Assembly: GCA_963971285.1 (NCBI GenBank)
Contig: OZ020265.1
Location: forward strand, 2,492,001 to 2,556,000
Direction: 5' to 3'
DNA: 64,000 nucleotides
From: Astropecten irregularis
Taxonomy: Eukaryota > Echinodermata > Asteroidea > Paxillosida > Astropectinidae
Shown: positions 1 to 11,086 of the stretch, one piece after another
How positions within the stretch are numbered: the stretch's first letter is position 1
Layout of the letters: each line of letters begins with the position of its first letter
The notes under the pieces: generated by a model
What the model saw: only the letters and a program-made list of their open reading frames with translations
Databases searched by the model: none
What the model was told of the DNA's origin: nothing
Program-made: the position numbers and the translations under genes

Positions 1-76
1 TGATAATTGTTTAACTGATTTTTTTATTTATTATTATGTTTTTATATTGTTTTCTCCATAAAATTAAATGACTTAC

Positions 77-184
77 AGCAACCGATTTCGTCTGAGAAGT
101 CCAAACAGTCAATATAGCCGTCACACACAGATGATCCGCGTATGCACACTCCTGGAGCGCATGCGTGCTCGTTGTCAAGACATT
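77..184 (-). CDS. Gene A exon 6: LDL-receptor class A repeat (last exon in window)
   Basis: A 36-codon phase 1-1 exon: [24 protein letters not shown], then FSDEIGC with the calcium-binding SDE box. Acceptor TTCCCAG|AATG and donor GGTTGCT|GTAAGT. The open phase 1 donor means at least one more exon lies left of position 1. Confidence 0.87.
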
Positions 185-3100
185 CTGGGAACAAAGTTAC
201 AGTAAGGTCTGGTTCACATTTCACGCAAATTTGCGAATCGGAGCCAATTTTCTTGCGTCAGTTTGAGCATCCTGTTGCCGTAAGGAAACAGTCCGTAGAA
301 AGTCAGTTTCGAAGACTGTTGACGTAATTCACATCACGTTTTAGCAGGGTCACATTGTTCTTATTATTCCCATTATTCAACAAAAAGCGTCCTCGTATCG
401 TGGGACACTCATCCCTAATCATCGACCAAGTGTAACGTGCTTACCTGACTGATTAAACTGTGTCAACTCGATAACGCCATAAAAGAAATTCAATCCCAAA
501 GGTACTACATCCGTGCAATTAAGAGCGATCCACACGCGTTTTCCTGACGACTTCACGGTCTGCTGGTAGGGAGTCGATCCGTTATTGGCTGAAGATGTGA
601 CCCGCAGGAGCTCCGTGGATCGCTTGAAGGGGTCGTGACCTTCGCCAATCATCAAATTCACTGTGAAGAACCTCTGGGGTATGCGACGAAGGCGAAGGAA
701 TACCCGATGTCCTTCCGCAGCCGTGATGAGGTACAGACATTCAACGGAATTAGAGCCAAATGGTAGCCTGTAGGTTATTGTTTGTGTTCCGCTGCTATCA
801 CTCAAGTTTATTATTGGCGAATTTCCACAGTGACCTTTTTAATAATGACAGATAATACATTATCATCCATGGCTAAGGGCCATGTAACATTCAATGACGC
901 ATCTTCTTCGCTATCCACAAAACTAATATTTTGTCTTTAACTTTGCGTGCGATTTATCATCTACAACAGCAGTTAGATGTTCTGACAGCCAGCACACTCT
1001 TCATGGTTAGGGTCGGGGCTAAGGTCAGAATTGGGGGTATATCAGGGAGGTATATCTAAGGAAAATAGCGCCTGGAACAATTAAACCGTTCTTTTTCCCA
1101 AACAAACCACTCCATCCCTCTACCTAAACAAACTCCACTCCAGTTCGTCATTGATCTATTTATGACACTATAAATGAAATTTCAATGGCACTTCCCCGCT
1201 TACACTGATGATTTTATATGAGGAGTGTTCAGTGACGCCCCTACATGTTGCTCACATGGCAAGTGCGTTACTTGACATGCGTTAGGTTGGTTTGGGGTAT
1301 AAGTTGAGCTACAAAACATAAGGGGTCGAATTCACGAAATGTGTTTTTAGTTTACACTCGTAAACTTTCTTAAACGGATGACCATTTTATGCGTTTAAAT
1401 GGTCATCTCTCAGAGGTTCACCATTGACGTCGGTGACTCTCAAGAATTGAAGTCATTTCGCACGATAACGCTTTTGTAAGATTTCGCAACCATAAGAGAA
1501 TTTCAATGGTTGGGGTTTTTCGGCTTCGTATGAAAAGGTCTTAAATAGCACCTGATCGGATGATATTTTACATTGTAGCTCTCTTAAGAGTGTTAACCGA
1601 AGACGAATATTACTTCAAGAGCATTGCAATTAGATCTTCATGGAGTCCAATAATTCGACTCCCACCCTGGTGCAAGGTTGCAGTCACTAAGCTCTTTAAA
1701 GTGGTAAATAACGAACCGATAAGTGTTATGTTTAAAAGTTCATTTTTAGAGTGACACAGATATATAAATAAATATATAAATATTATATCTTGGTATCTGG
1801 ACGGCTTACGAAGTTTAAAAACTCACGGCAAAACATCTCATCGGACATGTCATCGCACTGCGCAGGGCCATTACACAGGAACTCATTGTCCAAACATCGG
1901 GAACCATCACATCGAAAGACGCCAGGCAGGCAGTCATCTGCGTTAAATTAAAGAACACGGAATCTGGTAAATGACTACTAACAGAAGAAATACGTTGACA
2001 CTCTGGTGAAAGAAAATAATAATAATGAACAAAAGTAAGCAGGGTTAACCATTATATTTTGCTGCACGCTCTGACCAAATAGGCAATAGCCTAAAAATAA
2101 ACTAAAACAAACAAAACATGAGGGATCGAAGCAGTGTATCAGGTGTTACTTACGGCAGCCCTTCTCGTCATCGAACAAGGAACATTGTGGGATGCCATCA
2201 CACCGCTGACTTATAGGTAGACAGACTTCAGAGCCATCGCACGCAAACTCGTCAGGACCACATTCTGTGCATGTGGGGATACAGGGAAATGATGAAACCT
2301 AGTAGTATCAGAGTTATTTAAATAAGACTTAAATCTGCATGTATACTCCTTAACATGATAGCATGTACTGAGCAGACTTACCAGTCGCAATGTATGCTTT
2401 CAAAGTAATCATGACCCAACGGATTTTCCAAAACGTATAAAGTGGATTGAGGCGTGTTTGGATCCAAACCCGTACCCCTGCAGTGGGCGAATAAGCGGTT
2501 GACACGTTGTGACTATCGTAGGCAACCGTCAGGAAAACACGGGACATATCAGCAGATCCATCAGCATGACCAACACCGGCAGATAACGTGTTCCCGATGT
2601 TGATGGGGAACTCGTTGATGACAATTTTCACTCGAGAGGCTTGTGATGTGGTTATCCACCAAAGACAGTTGATTTCTAACTCGTACGAAGTGTAAAAGGG
2701 CACCTCGATTTGACTTCTGCTCGAATTACCCAGGTAGATTTCTCGCGTCCCACAGTGATCTATACACAACAATATCAAACCAAAACAAGATGAATATCAA
2801 ATAAATTTCAAAGTAAATTCAAAGTATTTGCTTCTATAGCTTTATGTATTACGTTTGTTTATTCCTAACATGTTCTAATGCTGATCATATTCAGCTTATT
2901 ATATACTACTTCAGTTGTTTAGCTATCATAAGATACCCCACATATTATATGGGGTATCTTATGATAGATAAACAACCGAAGTGAAGAAAACTATAAAAAA
3001 AAAGTTTGTTAAATGTTTAAATTAATTAAGTGACAGTCATTTGAATATTGAATTAGACATTACTGTTCGCAGCGCACCTCGAGAACAACAAATGCTGCGG

Positions 3101-5784
3101 AAATGATTCTTTTTCCAAAACCTTGCTTACAAGTACATCGTGTAGATGGACATGCTGCCATAAAAATTACCATGACGTCATCATGACGTGATCAAAAGGC
3201 TGTTTATCAGTATATTTGTCAAGAACGACAAATGCTACTGTACTGGATCTTTATGTAAACGCTCTGTTAGATCATGTTGATGTGTATGCTACTGTTAAAC
3301 AAACTGTGACGTCACCATGACGTCATAAAAAAATCATGAATTTCATTTCGTTAGTAAAAATGTCTGGTCATCACGAAACATGGTAGGTGTGATGTGTCTA
3401 TGCTACGTCAATTATGTTTCTGTGATGACGTCATTGTGAGGTCATCGGCCCTTGAATTAGTACAAATTTCGTATGGTTTAGTTCGTTTTCTTTAGATTTA
3501 AATGCTTATTTAAAAAAAAAAAAATTGTGTACATGAGATGCCAAAGAAATATGCTTATAACACAACACTTAGGCCTCAAATCTTCGAGAAAATAAAGAAA
3601 AACAACCGTTTCACATCTCTCTTACGTAGTTACCATAGTTAATTTTCATGACTACAGTTACTGCTTTTTTGTTGCATTTATTGTTCAGTTTGTTTGAACT
3701 TTTTTGTTTAAAAAAACGAACATCTCCGCGTTCGTCCACGAACACTTAAATGTGTAGTTATTATATATTTCTGGTTATGAAAGCATGGTTACTCAAAAGC
3801 GCTATAAGCGCTGCAGCTCTAAAGCATGATAAAACCCTTTATATGAAAATGATGAGAAGATGATGCAGTTTTAGAGGTGGGAGGATAACCCCGGAGTAAT
3901 TGGGTAAAACGCACAGTATCTGGTAGTGTCCAAAAACTTCTGGACCGAGGCTGGACTCGATTCCAAGCCGATACGCCAACCTGACTACCAAACTGAATAT
4001 AAGTTATTGGAAGGTGAAGAGAAAATATTTAATGGACGGGATTTGAATCTACCACACCCTGATTGCCGTCTGCCAGCTCTTAACCATTTACCTTCACTAT
4101 AAATACTTTTATTTTGCCAAGCGTTTTAAATTTTATTTTACTGGAGGACGTTAAATGAAACAAAATATTATTATTATTATTATTACTATTATATTGTTAA
4201 TGACTACGTTAGGGGAAACGGTTTGCATTAAAAGTTGACGTTAAGCTATAGTCACACCGAACACGGTATCACAACGAATGGCCACGGTACACCTCGATTT
4301 GTAACGGATTGTAAATTTGATCGATCCGTAGTGATCCGGGGAGGACGGTCGCCTCGAGGGTCGACGATGGTCGTCTCTGTGAAAGAAGACGGTATTGTAA
4401 GGGAGTCGTAATGATAAGGGCCGGAGCCACAACGACAGCATTACGGATGCGTTAAGGAAGCGTTGCGGTTCGTACAGGTACACACCGGTACTTCACGGTT
4501 TCCTTACGGATTGTCCCGATTCATAACGGACGTGTTACGGTTAATACCGGTGCTATACCGATTCCTCCCGGTGTCGTAAGGGAGGACTTACGGAGCTCTT
4601 ACGGAGGCGTTACGATTTGAGCTGTGCTATAAAATACGGGCAGATTTTCAGGTCCTCTTCACTTGCTCTCTGGACATCAAGAAGTCAACATCGTATGAAA
4701 CGGGACGTGCTGGAAGGATCCGTGAAGGATCCGTGAAGTATTCTTATAATGTCGGTACTCAACTGGCAAAAACCGTAACAGTAGCGGTTACAATCGGTAG
4801 GGAACCTTGACTAACCGGTACATACCGGTACATACCGTAGTAAGCCGTTATTCTGCCGGCCTCTGTCGGTATTAGTCCGTTACCATACCGTCCTGGTCCG
4901 TTGTGCAATCCTTACGCTGCCTGCTTCGGGACAGCTTTTAGGGTAAATCGTAATAATACCGTGATGAGTCCGTGATCATCCGTAATGAATCCTGTGTGTA
5001 TCCCTGTATTAACGGTCGGCCTCCCTTGTCTTCCGTCAGTAAAAAATCGTTACGATTCATCCCGATTTACTAGGGACCTACAAGGGATCAATCCAACCAC
5101 ACAACGGACCCATCACGATTACTCAAGGAGCCGCCAAGGATGCACAACGGATACTCCTGGAACCAATCACCTCCCCGGTTCCTTACGGAATGTCCCGGCA
5201 ATTTTAAACATTTTAAAACCTCCGTAAGGCCATCCCGGATGACCACGGACCATTACGGTATGTCATGGTTCATCCCGGATTGTTAAGGAGCCGTTAATGA
5301 TGACGCCGGAACCACAACGAATCATCCCCCGGTTCCCAACTTTTACCCTCCGTAAGAATCCGTAACGATCCGGGAGCTCGGTGTGACTGGGGCTTTAGGG
5401 GGAAATCGGCTGTTAGGGGTAAATTTCCATTTCCCCCTAACGTTTTCATTACCTTTTAAAGAAACTTTTTTAGTGTCCGTTTTTTGATATAAGATGGAGA
5501 ATGCTCCCATTAGGAACATATGTCAATTTTAAGTCGATCGGTTTGGAGGTTATTTAGAAATAGGTAAATAAAGTTTGTGCATGACCCTATGGGAATTTCC
5601 CCCTATCGTTGTTGTAATAATCATTATTATTATTATTATTATTATTATTGATTTTGTGTTTTGAATTTCCAACAATAGAAAATAATTTCGTTTGCTTACC
5701 CGGGTCTGCGTATTGAAGAGCAGAACAAAGCGAGTGCAATTGGCTGATAGCTAAAAGCCAGATGAATGCAGTTTTCTCACCCAT
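77..5784 (-). CDS. Gene A: CUB/LDLa receptor-like gene, 5' part (6 exons, continues past left edge)
   Basis: Spliced gene read right to left. Exons: 5784-5700 (signal peptide), 2759-2382 (CUB), 2264-2154 (LDLa), 1937-1827 (LDLa), 834-445 (CUB) and 184-77 (LDLa). Every exon is bounded by AG and GT and every intron is phase 1, so the frame stays open throughout. CUB and LDLa modules are extracellular ligand- or protein-binding domains, so the product should be secreted or be the ectodomain of a membrane protein. The same CUB-LDLa-LDLa order opens gene B, 41 kb upstream on the same strand, and gene B ends in a 7TM domain. By analogy gene A may be a GRL101-like receptor paralogue, but no membrane domain of gene A is in the window. 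Intron 1 (2.9 kb) holds a TIR element and a cluster of TGACGTCA sites. Alternatives are a secreted CUB/LDLa protein or a partial duplicate. The exon structure is solid; the family assignment is inference. Confidence 0.82.
445..834 (-). CDS. Gene A exon 5: second CUB domain
   Basis: A 130-codon phase 1-1 exon. It opens with [10 protein letters not shown] and has the second CUB Cys in VECLYLIT, followed by strand-like alternating hydrophobic residues. The donor is GTCAG|GTAAGC. The acceptor TTAAAAAG|GTCAC has a poor polypyrimidine tract but restores the frame exactly and begins the domain at its conserved Cys-Gly. As in the first CUB domain, the second disulfide pair is not evident; one extra Cys lies near the end (ALNCTD). 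Confidence 0.78.
1827..1937 (-). CDS. Gene A exon 4: LDL-receptor class A repeat
   Basis: A 37-codon phase 1-1 exon. Six cysteines run through [33 protein letters not shown] and MFC, with the SDE calcium-binding box intact. Acceptor AACGCAG|ATGAC and donor TTGCC|GTGAGT. Its length is identical to exon 3, which suggests a local exon duplication. Confidence 0.88.
2154..2264 (-). CDS. Gene A exon 3: LDL-receptor class A repeat
   Basis: A 37-codon phase 1-1 exon with six cysteines in LDLa spacing: [15 protein letters not shown], then QRCDGIPQC, then the acidic calcium-binding end DDEKGC. Acceptor TGCACAG|AATG and donor GCTGCC|GTAAGT. The final cluster reads FDDE instead of the common SDE, so calcium binding is probable but not certain. 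Confidence 0.88.
2382..2759 (-). CDS. Gene A exon 2: CUB domain
   Basis: A 126-codon phase 1-1 exon with acceptor TGTATAG|ATCACTG and donor ACTG|GTAAGT. The CUB fold is indicated by the opening Cys-Gly (DHCG), a YLGNSS stretch, the second Cys in a C-L-W-W core (NCLWWIT), and alternating hydrophobic strands. Only the first Cys pair of a classical CUB is kept; the second pair is missing. The domain is divergent but its length is normal, about 110-125 residues. Confidence 0.8.
2908..2982. repeat. Near-perfect hairpin in gene A intron 1
   Basis: Arms 2908-2940 and 2950-2982 are reverse complements with two mismatches over 33 bp, around a 9-nt AT loop. It could be a small MITE remnant or a foldback RNA; nothing here decides which. 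Confidence 0.75.
3173..3433. promoter_or_regulatory. Cluster of four CRE-like TGACGTCA palindromes
   Basis: Perfect TGACGTCA occurs at 3173-3180, 3307-3314, 3318-3325 and 3426-3433, plus TGACGTGA at 3184-3191. This is the consensus CREB/ATF site. Four exact 8-mers in 261 bp is far above chance. The surrounding sequence looks like diverged repeat units of about 120 bp, so the sites may belong to a repeat rather than to gene A control. They lie in gene A intron 1. Confidence 0.4.
4165..4190. repeat. (ATT)n microsatellite
   Basis: Simple trinucleotide run, slightly interrupted. A second run of the same type sits at 5622-5649, about 50 nt inside the donor of gene A exon 1. Confidence 0.85.
4250..5388. 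mobile_element. TIR element made of TTACGG/CCGTAA-like words
   Basis: The ends are the inverted 11-mer AGTCACACCGA (4250-4260) and its complement (5378-5388). The 1.1-kb interior has no credible ORF. It is saturated with short related words such as TTACGG, CCGTAA, GTAACG and ACCGGTA on both strands, unlike the AT-rich flanks. I found no clear target-site duplication. It is probably a non-autonomous DNA transposon grown from short inverted subrepeats; superfamily not recognised. Confidence 0.55.
5445..5595 (+). repeat. Dispersed repeat, inverted copy at 36835-36962
   Basis: This stretch, with shared words such as GGTTTGGAGG, TTTAGAAATAGGTA and CCTATGGGAA, is matched in reverse complement at 36835-36962. 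Identity is moderate with small indels. It is non-coding, and copy boundaries are approximate. Confidence 0.6.
5700..5784 (-). CDS. Gene A exon 1: signal peptide
   Basis: Starts at the ATG at 5784-5782 and encodes a typical signal peptide: charged start (MGEK), hydrophobic core ([11 protein letters not shown]), then a small-residue region with Cys, Ser and Ala. It ends in a strong donor, CCGG|GTAAGC, giving a phase 1 intron that matches the acceptor of the CUB exon at 2759. An in-frame ATG nine codons upstream (5811-5809) is possible, but the downstream ATG gives the cleaner signal sequence. Confidence 0.75.
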
Positions 5785-6398
5785 TACCCTGAATTCAGAA
5801 AAAAAGAACATTCAGAATATTTTGAAAAATCCAAGACATTCAGATAATTAAGTCTCTATCATTCATAAAGGTGGAGTGATAGGGGAAAAGGCGGCATTTC
5901 AATAATTGTAAGCGGAGGAACGTAGAAACTCTCTTGCGCCATAACAAATAAGAGGTCGGTCTCTAGTCAGCGCGCGGGTCCATTTTGGACGTCCACGTCA
6001 GTACTTTATTCCCTACAAATGTTCAACATTAAGTTCTTATTCTTTTTTATTTCAAAGTATGCAATTCTCTGTTTACATGATGTTAACCTGGTAAGAAATA
6101 ATTCAAAACTTGCATTCATATGGCCACTTTTGCAAGAAGGTTATAGAAATGGGTGTTTTCGAAACAAAACAAATCTTGAACTAAATTTGATAGCTTTAAA
6201 TATCTATCACAAGGGAACGAAGATAAATGTTATTTTGAGGTAAATAAATCATTCTATTTCGTTCCACCTCCATCAAACTTTTTTTGCCAGTCACCTTTTG
6301 ACACAGCGTAAGGTGGCTCCACATTCCGATCTCTCAACATACATTTGGGTTTAAACGTGCAATGTGTAGTTCCCCAAACTATAATCAGCCTAAGTACC

Positions 6399-6748
6399 TT
6401 AAATGTAGAATCATACTTTGGTAGCATACCGAAACAGAAATTAGCACAGATTTACCCGTTACATACAGGGTATGAAGATGGTGATGGTAGAAACGTACCG
6501 TTACAATTGTTCTTCCTGAAATGCTGAATTTGTCTAGAAAAGATTAAAACCAATGACCAAAATAAATTTGACCTTTTAACTGTGAAAAGACCTATTAAAT
6601 ACTGTGGGCGTTTTTCACTCATTTTCTAAAACGTGGGCACCATATGGGACTGCAAATTTCACAGATGACAATTACTGTATCTTGCTGGACATTTTGCCCA
6701 TATATCTGCATTTCTTTGACAAACGCAAAAGTACGAAATTACCTTTAA
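6399..6748 (+). mobile_element. TTAA-flanked MITE, copy 1
   Basis: One of a family of about 360 bp whose ends are near-inverted repeats (TTAAA, about 20 bp, ending in CATACTTTGGTAG on one side and GTACGAAATTACCTTTAA on the other). TTAA abuts both ends. Sister copies lie at 41420-41782 and 63394-63759, truncated ones at 52675-52925 and near 27050-27118. No coding capacity. TTAA ends recall piggyBac-type insertion, but that assignment is inference. Confidence 0.6.
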
Positions 6749-7370
6749 ATACATGGTACTAATATTCGTGAATGCATATTGTGATCTTTACAAATTAAAC
6801 AAGGCATGCCCACCGTATAAAGTATTTTTCAATGCTAGCTGCGGAAATACGAATGCACATCGTGTCCCGAATTCATCAATGACCCGCAGTGAATAACAGA
6901 CATATTACCATAAATCATTCAAGACACCAAAACGAAATTTAAATTAAAGACTGACCTTGTTCTGCCACTGAGGTTCTGAGGACGATAATTGCAGAATCAA
7001 GATAATACGTCCGATTCGTACAGATTACAAGACAGCTCTATAGGCGCTCAGTGTATGTCACATATATGATATGGTAGTCTCCTGGCTTTCAATATTTATT
7101 AATTCTGGTGGGCAGTTATTTTTTATTAATTAGCTTCGGTACAGATATCGGATACACTATGCAATAAGCTATGATTTATATCAGTAAAAGTGGCTCTGGC
7201 CAGCTGCATGAATGGGGTGTTACTTTTATTATTTCTTCATGCCGTTTTGGGTAAACTGCGTGTTTATTCCTAATGCATTGGCAGAGTGTTTGATGCTTGG
7301 CATTGATAGGTGCATTCTGCAAAGCTTACCTGGCAAAACCTAAGGTTTCGAGGTTGTAGGAGACGGTCTG

Positions 7371-8949
7371 CCCAGCACCATCGTGGAATTTGGGATCATG
7401 TCACATGACACAAACCTTTGCTTTTTAAGTTTGTGCCCCTGCTTTTTTTTCACATAATTAATTCCATTAAATCTTGTTGCTAATATTCCTATTTAATATA
7501 CCTTTTAGAATATACTTGCGAATTGACAAGAAATACCTCTTTTTTTTAGAAATAACTTGGTTTCAGAGTTCGTGTCTTGATTTCCTTCAGTCCTACCAGA
7601 AGGCGATTGATTCATACACACTTATGGTGTTTAATAGCTTTAATTCACCTGTACAAGCATATACATCAAGCTCAGACTCCGTGGTGAGCGCTCTGGCGAC
7701 ACCGTATGTGACTCCCTGGGGAAAAATAATCCCTGGTCATGTTTTATTAAAAAAGGTAAAATTAGTCGTTGCTTTGTTCCCGTTTGGCAATTAGTCATGA
7801 TGGATAGCAAGATAGAGTTACATAGGCAAGGTAAATCCGGTATTAATGAGACTGCCTGTGCACTGAGCGGTTACACTAAATGTGGTTGACCAAAAAGGGC
7901 CTGATACGTCAAACCTGGCATGCGCATATGGTGAGGAACATTGGTCCATTTTATTGGTGCGATGAGTTTTGAATCTATTTGCTGTCCGTACCGCGCTCCT
8001 CGTAGGCCCTACAGCGTTTCGTGTACTGCTGTACGGTTTATGTAAAATTTATGTAAAATCTCTGATATATTGCAAAAAGCTGCACACCCCAAGCATTTCC
8101 ATTAGTTTTTCTCCCCGGATGAACTAAAATAATAAAGCAGAACACAACTTCCAGAAAAAGGAGAAATGGCGTTCGAAAGGTCTTGTGACGCTCACAAGGG
8201 GAGAGAGATTGAAGTAGTCTCGTTGCTCTCAAGACTACTTTCCATCCCTTCCATCCTTTCGATTGAACAAAATCACCTGTAGCCAATAAGTTATCCACAC
8301 CTCGGACCGTCTCCTCAAGGCAACAAAGAAACCACATCGTGGCATACAGACGTCCCCGCAAGCTTGGTTGTCAGGACAAAAGTCCCTACCGGCCCGCTAA
8401 TAATGTTTCTTCCCCATCCAGCTTGGCACTTTTAAGTGCAGTTCAATAGTTGTGTCAACCATGCAGGCGCGGTTCTACGGGGAGGGGGGGGGGGGGGGGG
8501 GGGGGTTGGGGCTGGGAAACAATTCTAGCCCCCAAAAAAATGAAAGTGAAAAAAACAAATCTTAAAATGCAGGATTTTGTTTCAGTCATTGGCGCTTAAA
8601 AGCGGAAATTACATTAACAAAAACGCGTTGTGTGGGGTATAATGTGCATGTTTTTGACCCCTAATAAGACATAGCAGAAGCGAGTGTTAGAACCAAAAAT
8701 ATTTGGTCTTCTAGTCCCCCCCCCAAAAAAAAAAAATAAAAAAATAATGGCTCTTCTAGCCCCCCCCCCCCCCCCCCCCCAAAAAAATGTTGACTCTAGA
8801 ACCGCGCCTGCAACCATGACCACATCCTTGAGTCTTTTTCTTCTCAAGCAATAGCTCCACCCACAGTACCAGAGGGAATATTACTGGCACTACATTTAAA
8901 TGTCATATAATATATCTCAATAATTTTGCACGATATGCAATATTCAGAT
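7371..8949 (+). repeat. Dispersed 1.6-kb repeat, copy 1
   Basis: Highly similar to 20190-22181 in the same orientation. It begins near a shared CATGTCACATGACACAAACC and ends near CACGATATGCAATATTCAG. It is non-coding and contains a 22-nt G run (8484-8505), a 21-nt C run (8760-8780) and several C-run/A-run blocks. The length of homopolymers is unreliable in assemblies. Family not recognised. Confidence 0.75.
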
Positions 8950-9507
8950 TGAAGGGAGACTAATACCCTTAAGAAACGATGGTAACAGGACAGATCCACT
9001 CTCAAAACTCAGAAACTTGACACCCCGTTGTGTCTCCACTTCAAACTCCCAAACCACACTATTTCTGATAATTATGATCTTGCAGAGCATTGAATCACTT
9101 CAACTTCAACGGACCATTCAACCTCGTAGCTTCAACATCCAGGAATGAAATGACTAACAAATTATTTTGTGGTCTCGTTATCTTTCATCTTCATTCTACA
9201 TTACCCCCCCCCCTGCTTTATTGTTTAACTGTTTCTCCATATTATTTTATCTTCTTTCTATACACCCTTAAGCAACCTGTAATTCATCATCTGTTCTCTA
9301 CAGCCCCATGTTATGCCTCTACACGCTGCAAATCGCGACCCAAGTAGTCGCGCTTTTTTGGTGTGTGAGAACGTGCCTAATAAATTATGTCTGTGCAGTG
9401 CTTTGCTCTTCTTGGAAACGCGCTTTATAAATGTTCGTTTGCGTTTGAAAAAGACCCTGTTATTATCGAAACGCGTCAGGCCCTAATACAAAACACATTA
9501 CAAAATA

Positions 9508-9611
9508 CATTGCTGCGTTTGGGAACCGGGATAATAACCGAAGATTTCCACGCACAGTTCCTGAGTTGTGGAAATCTTCGGTTATTATCCCGGTTCCCAA
9601 ACGCAGCAATG
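9508..9611. repeat. Perfect 44-bp inverted repeat at the 5' break of a LINE
   Basis: Arms 9508-9551 and 9568-9611 are exact reverse complements around a 16-nt spacer. The right arm is LINE reverse-transcriptase coding sequence, so the left arm is an inverted copy of it. Confidence 0.95.
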
Positions 9612-10792
9612 CTAGTACCCACAATGATTATCGGCCGGTTTCCCTGACACCTATAGTTATGAAAATATTTGAGCAGATTGTTAAAGATCTTATACTGTCT
9701 AAAACTGAGTGTAATATGGACCCCTTACAATTTGCATACAGGCAAGGACGAGGTGTGGAGGATGCTAAACTTTTGCTTAACACTTTGTATAAACATCTGG
9801 AAAAACCACGTTGTCATGCTAGACTATTATTTGCAGATTTCTCATCCGCATTTAACAATATGCAGCCTCACATACTTGCAAAGAAATTGTTGTCAAATGT
9901 TTGCCTTGCCAATCAGCTGGTTATGTGGATTATTGATTTTTTGACAGACAGATCTCAAAGAGTCCTTGCAAATGGCTCTCTTTCAGATTTACTCCATATT
10001 AGTACCGGCTCCCCACAGGGATGCGTGCTGTCTCCTTTCCTTTTCATTTTAAATACAGATGACTGCAGGAATGATCACAATAACCATCATTTAGTTAAGT
10101 TCTCTGATGATACTGTATTGTTGTCCCTTCTTCTTGACTCAGAAGAAGACTACGGCGTAGCTCTTACTGACTTCGTCAATTGGTGTGATAGTGCATTTCT
10201 AAAGTTAAACGTTAATAAGACCAAAGAGATGGTGATTGACTTTAGGAAGAACCGAGCTGAATGTGGCTTTAGCAGCATCCATGGGGAAAGAGTCGAAATA
10301 GTTTAGTCTTACAAGTACTTAGGGACTATTTTTGAGGACAAACTAAAGTGGGATCTCAATACGAATGAAATTGTCACAAAGGGTCAGCAACGAGTCTACT
10401 TGTTGAGGAAAATGAATTCTTTTTCAGTAAACAAAAGTATCCTGTCGTTGTTTTATAAATCGTTTATTGAAAGCATCCTCTGTTTTTCCTTTATTTGTTG
10501 GTTTCACAATCTTGGTACTCAAAACAGAAATAGCTTAAGTAGAGTTGTCAGGATTTGTTCAAAATTTTTTGGGGAGGAGCAACGCAATTTAGGAAAGTTT
10601 TGCGATGACCAACTATATAAAAAAGTCAAGCCCATCTTGCTAACACCTGATCATGTGTTGGCTCCTGAATTTGAGCTACTTCCATCTGGTAGGCGCTATA
10701 AAATACCCAGTTTTAGAACAAATAGAATGAAGCTGTCATTTGTACCCTCAGCAGTCCGATTATTAAATCAAGTTTTGGGCTCCCATCAATAA
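9566..10792 (+). pseudogene. 5'-truncated LINE reverse transcriptase
   Basis: Frame 9566-10792 encodes the palm and thumb of a non-LTR retrotransposon reverse transcriptase. Visible motifs are the [10 protein letters not shown] entry motif, the [11 protein letters not shown] aspartate motif, [15 protein letters not shown], the catalytic FSDDTVLL (usual form FADD), then [14 protein letters not shown]. One in-frame stop (TAG, 10304-10306) interrupts it just before the conserved SYKYLGTIF. The open frame continues after the stop to TAA at 10790-10792. Endonuclease and the N-terminal part are missing; the copy begins inside the palindrome at 9508-9611. The overall pattern suggests the CR1/L2/Jockey group, without certainty about the clade. 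It is dead by truncation and nonsense mutation. Confidence 0.88.
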
Positions 10793-11086
10793 AGGGTTTC
10801 TTTTGGGGTACAATCAGGTTGTTATTATTATTTTTTTTTTTACATTGTGCTTGCTGTGTTTTCCATTGTGGTCTGTGCGGTTTTAATTAGGTGTTTTGTG
10901 GAATAGTTCAAAGTATATTTTAAATGTGCGGATTGTAAATTTTTTAAGTATCGAATTTGCTGTTTTTATTATAGTGTGTACTTTTATACCGCAGCCAAAC
11001 GATTGCCTTACTAATTGTCCCAAGTGGAATTAATAAAGAATTTTTGAATTTGAATTTGAATTTGAAAAAAAGGGTTAGGTTGTGAA

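Larger units (their letters stand above)
9508..11066 (+). mobile_element. Truncated LINE with (TTTGAA)n tail
   Basis: Mobile-element span of the reverse-transcriptase pseudogene: 5' palindromic break, coding part to 10792, a 3' UTR of about 240 bp, and a short TTTGAA-type tail ending in an A run at 11066. A 3' microsatellite tail instead of poly(A) is typical of CR1/L2-like LINEs. Confidence 0.75.
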
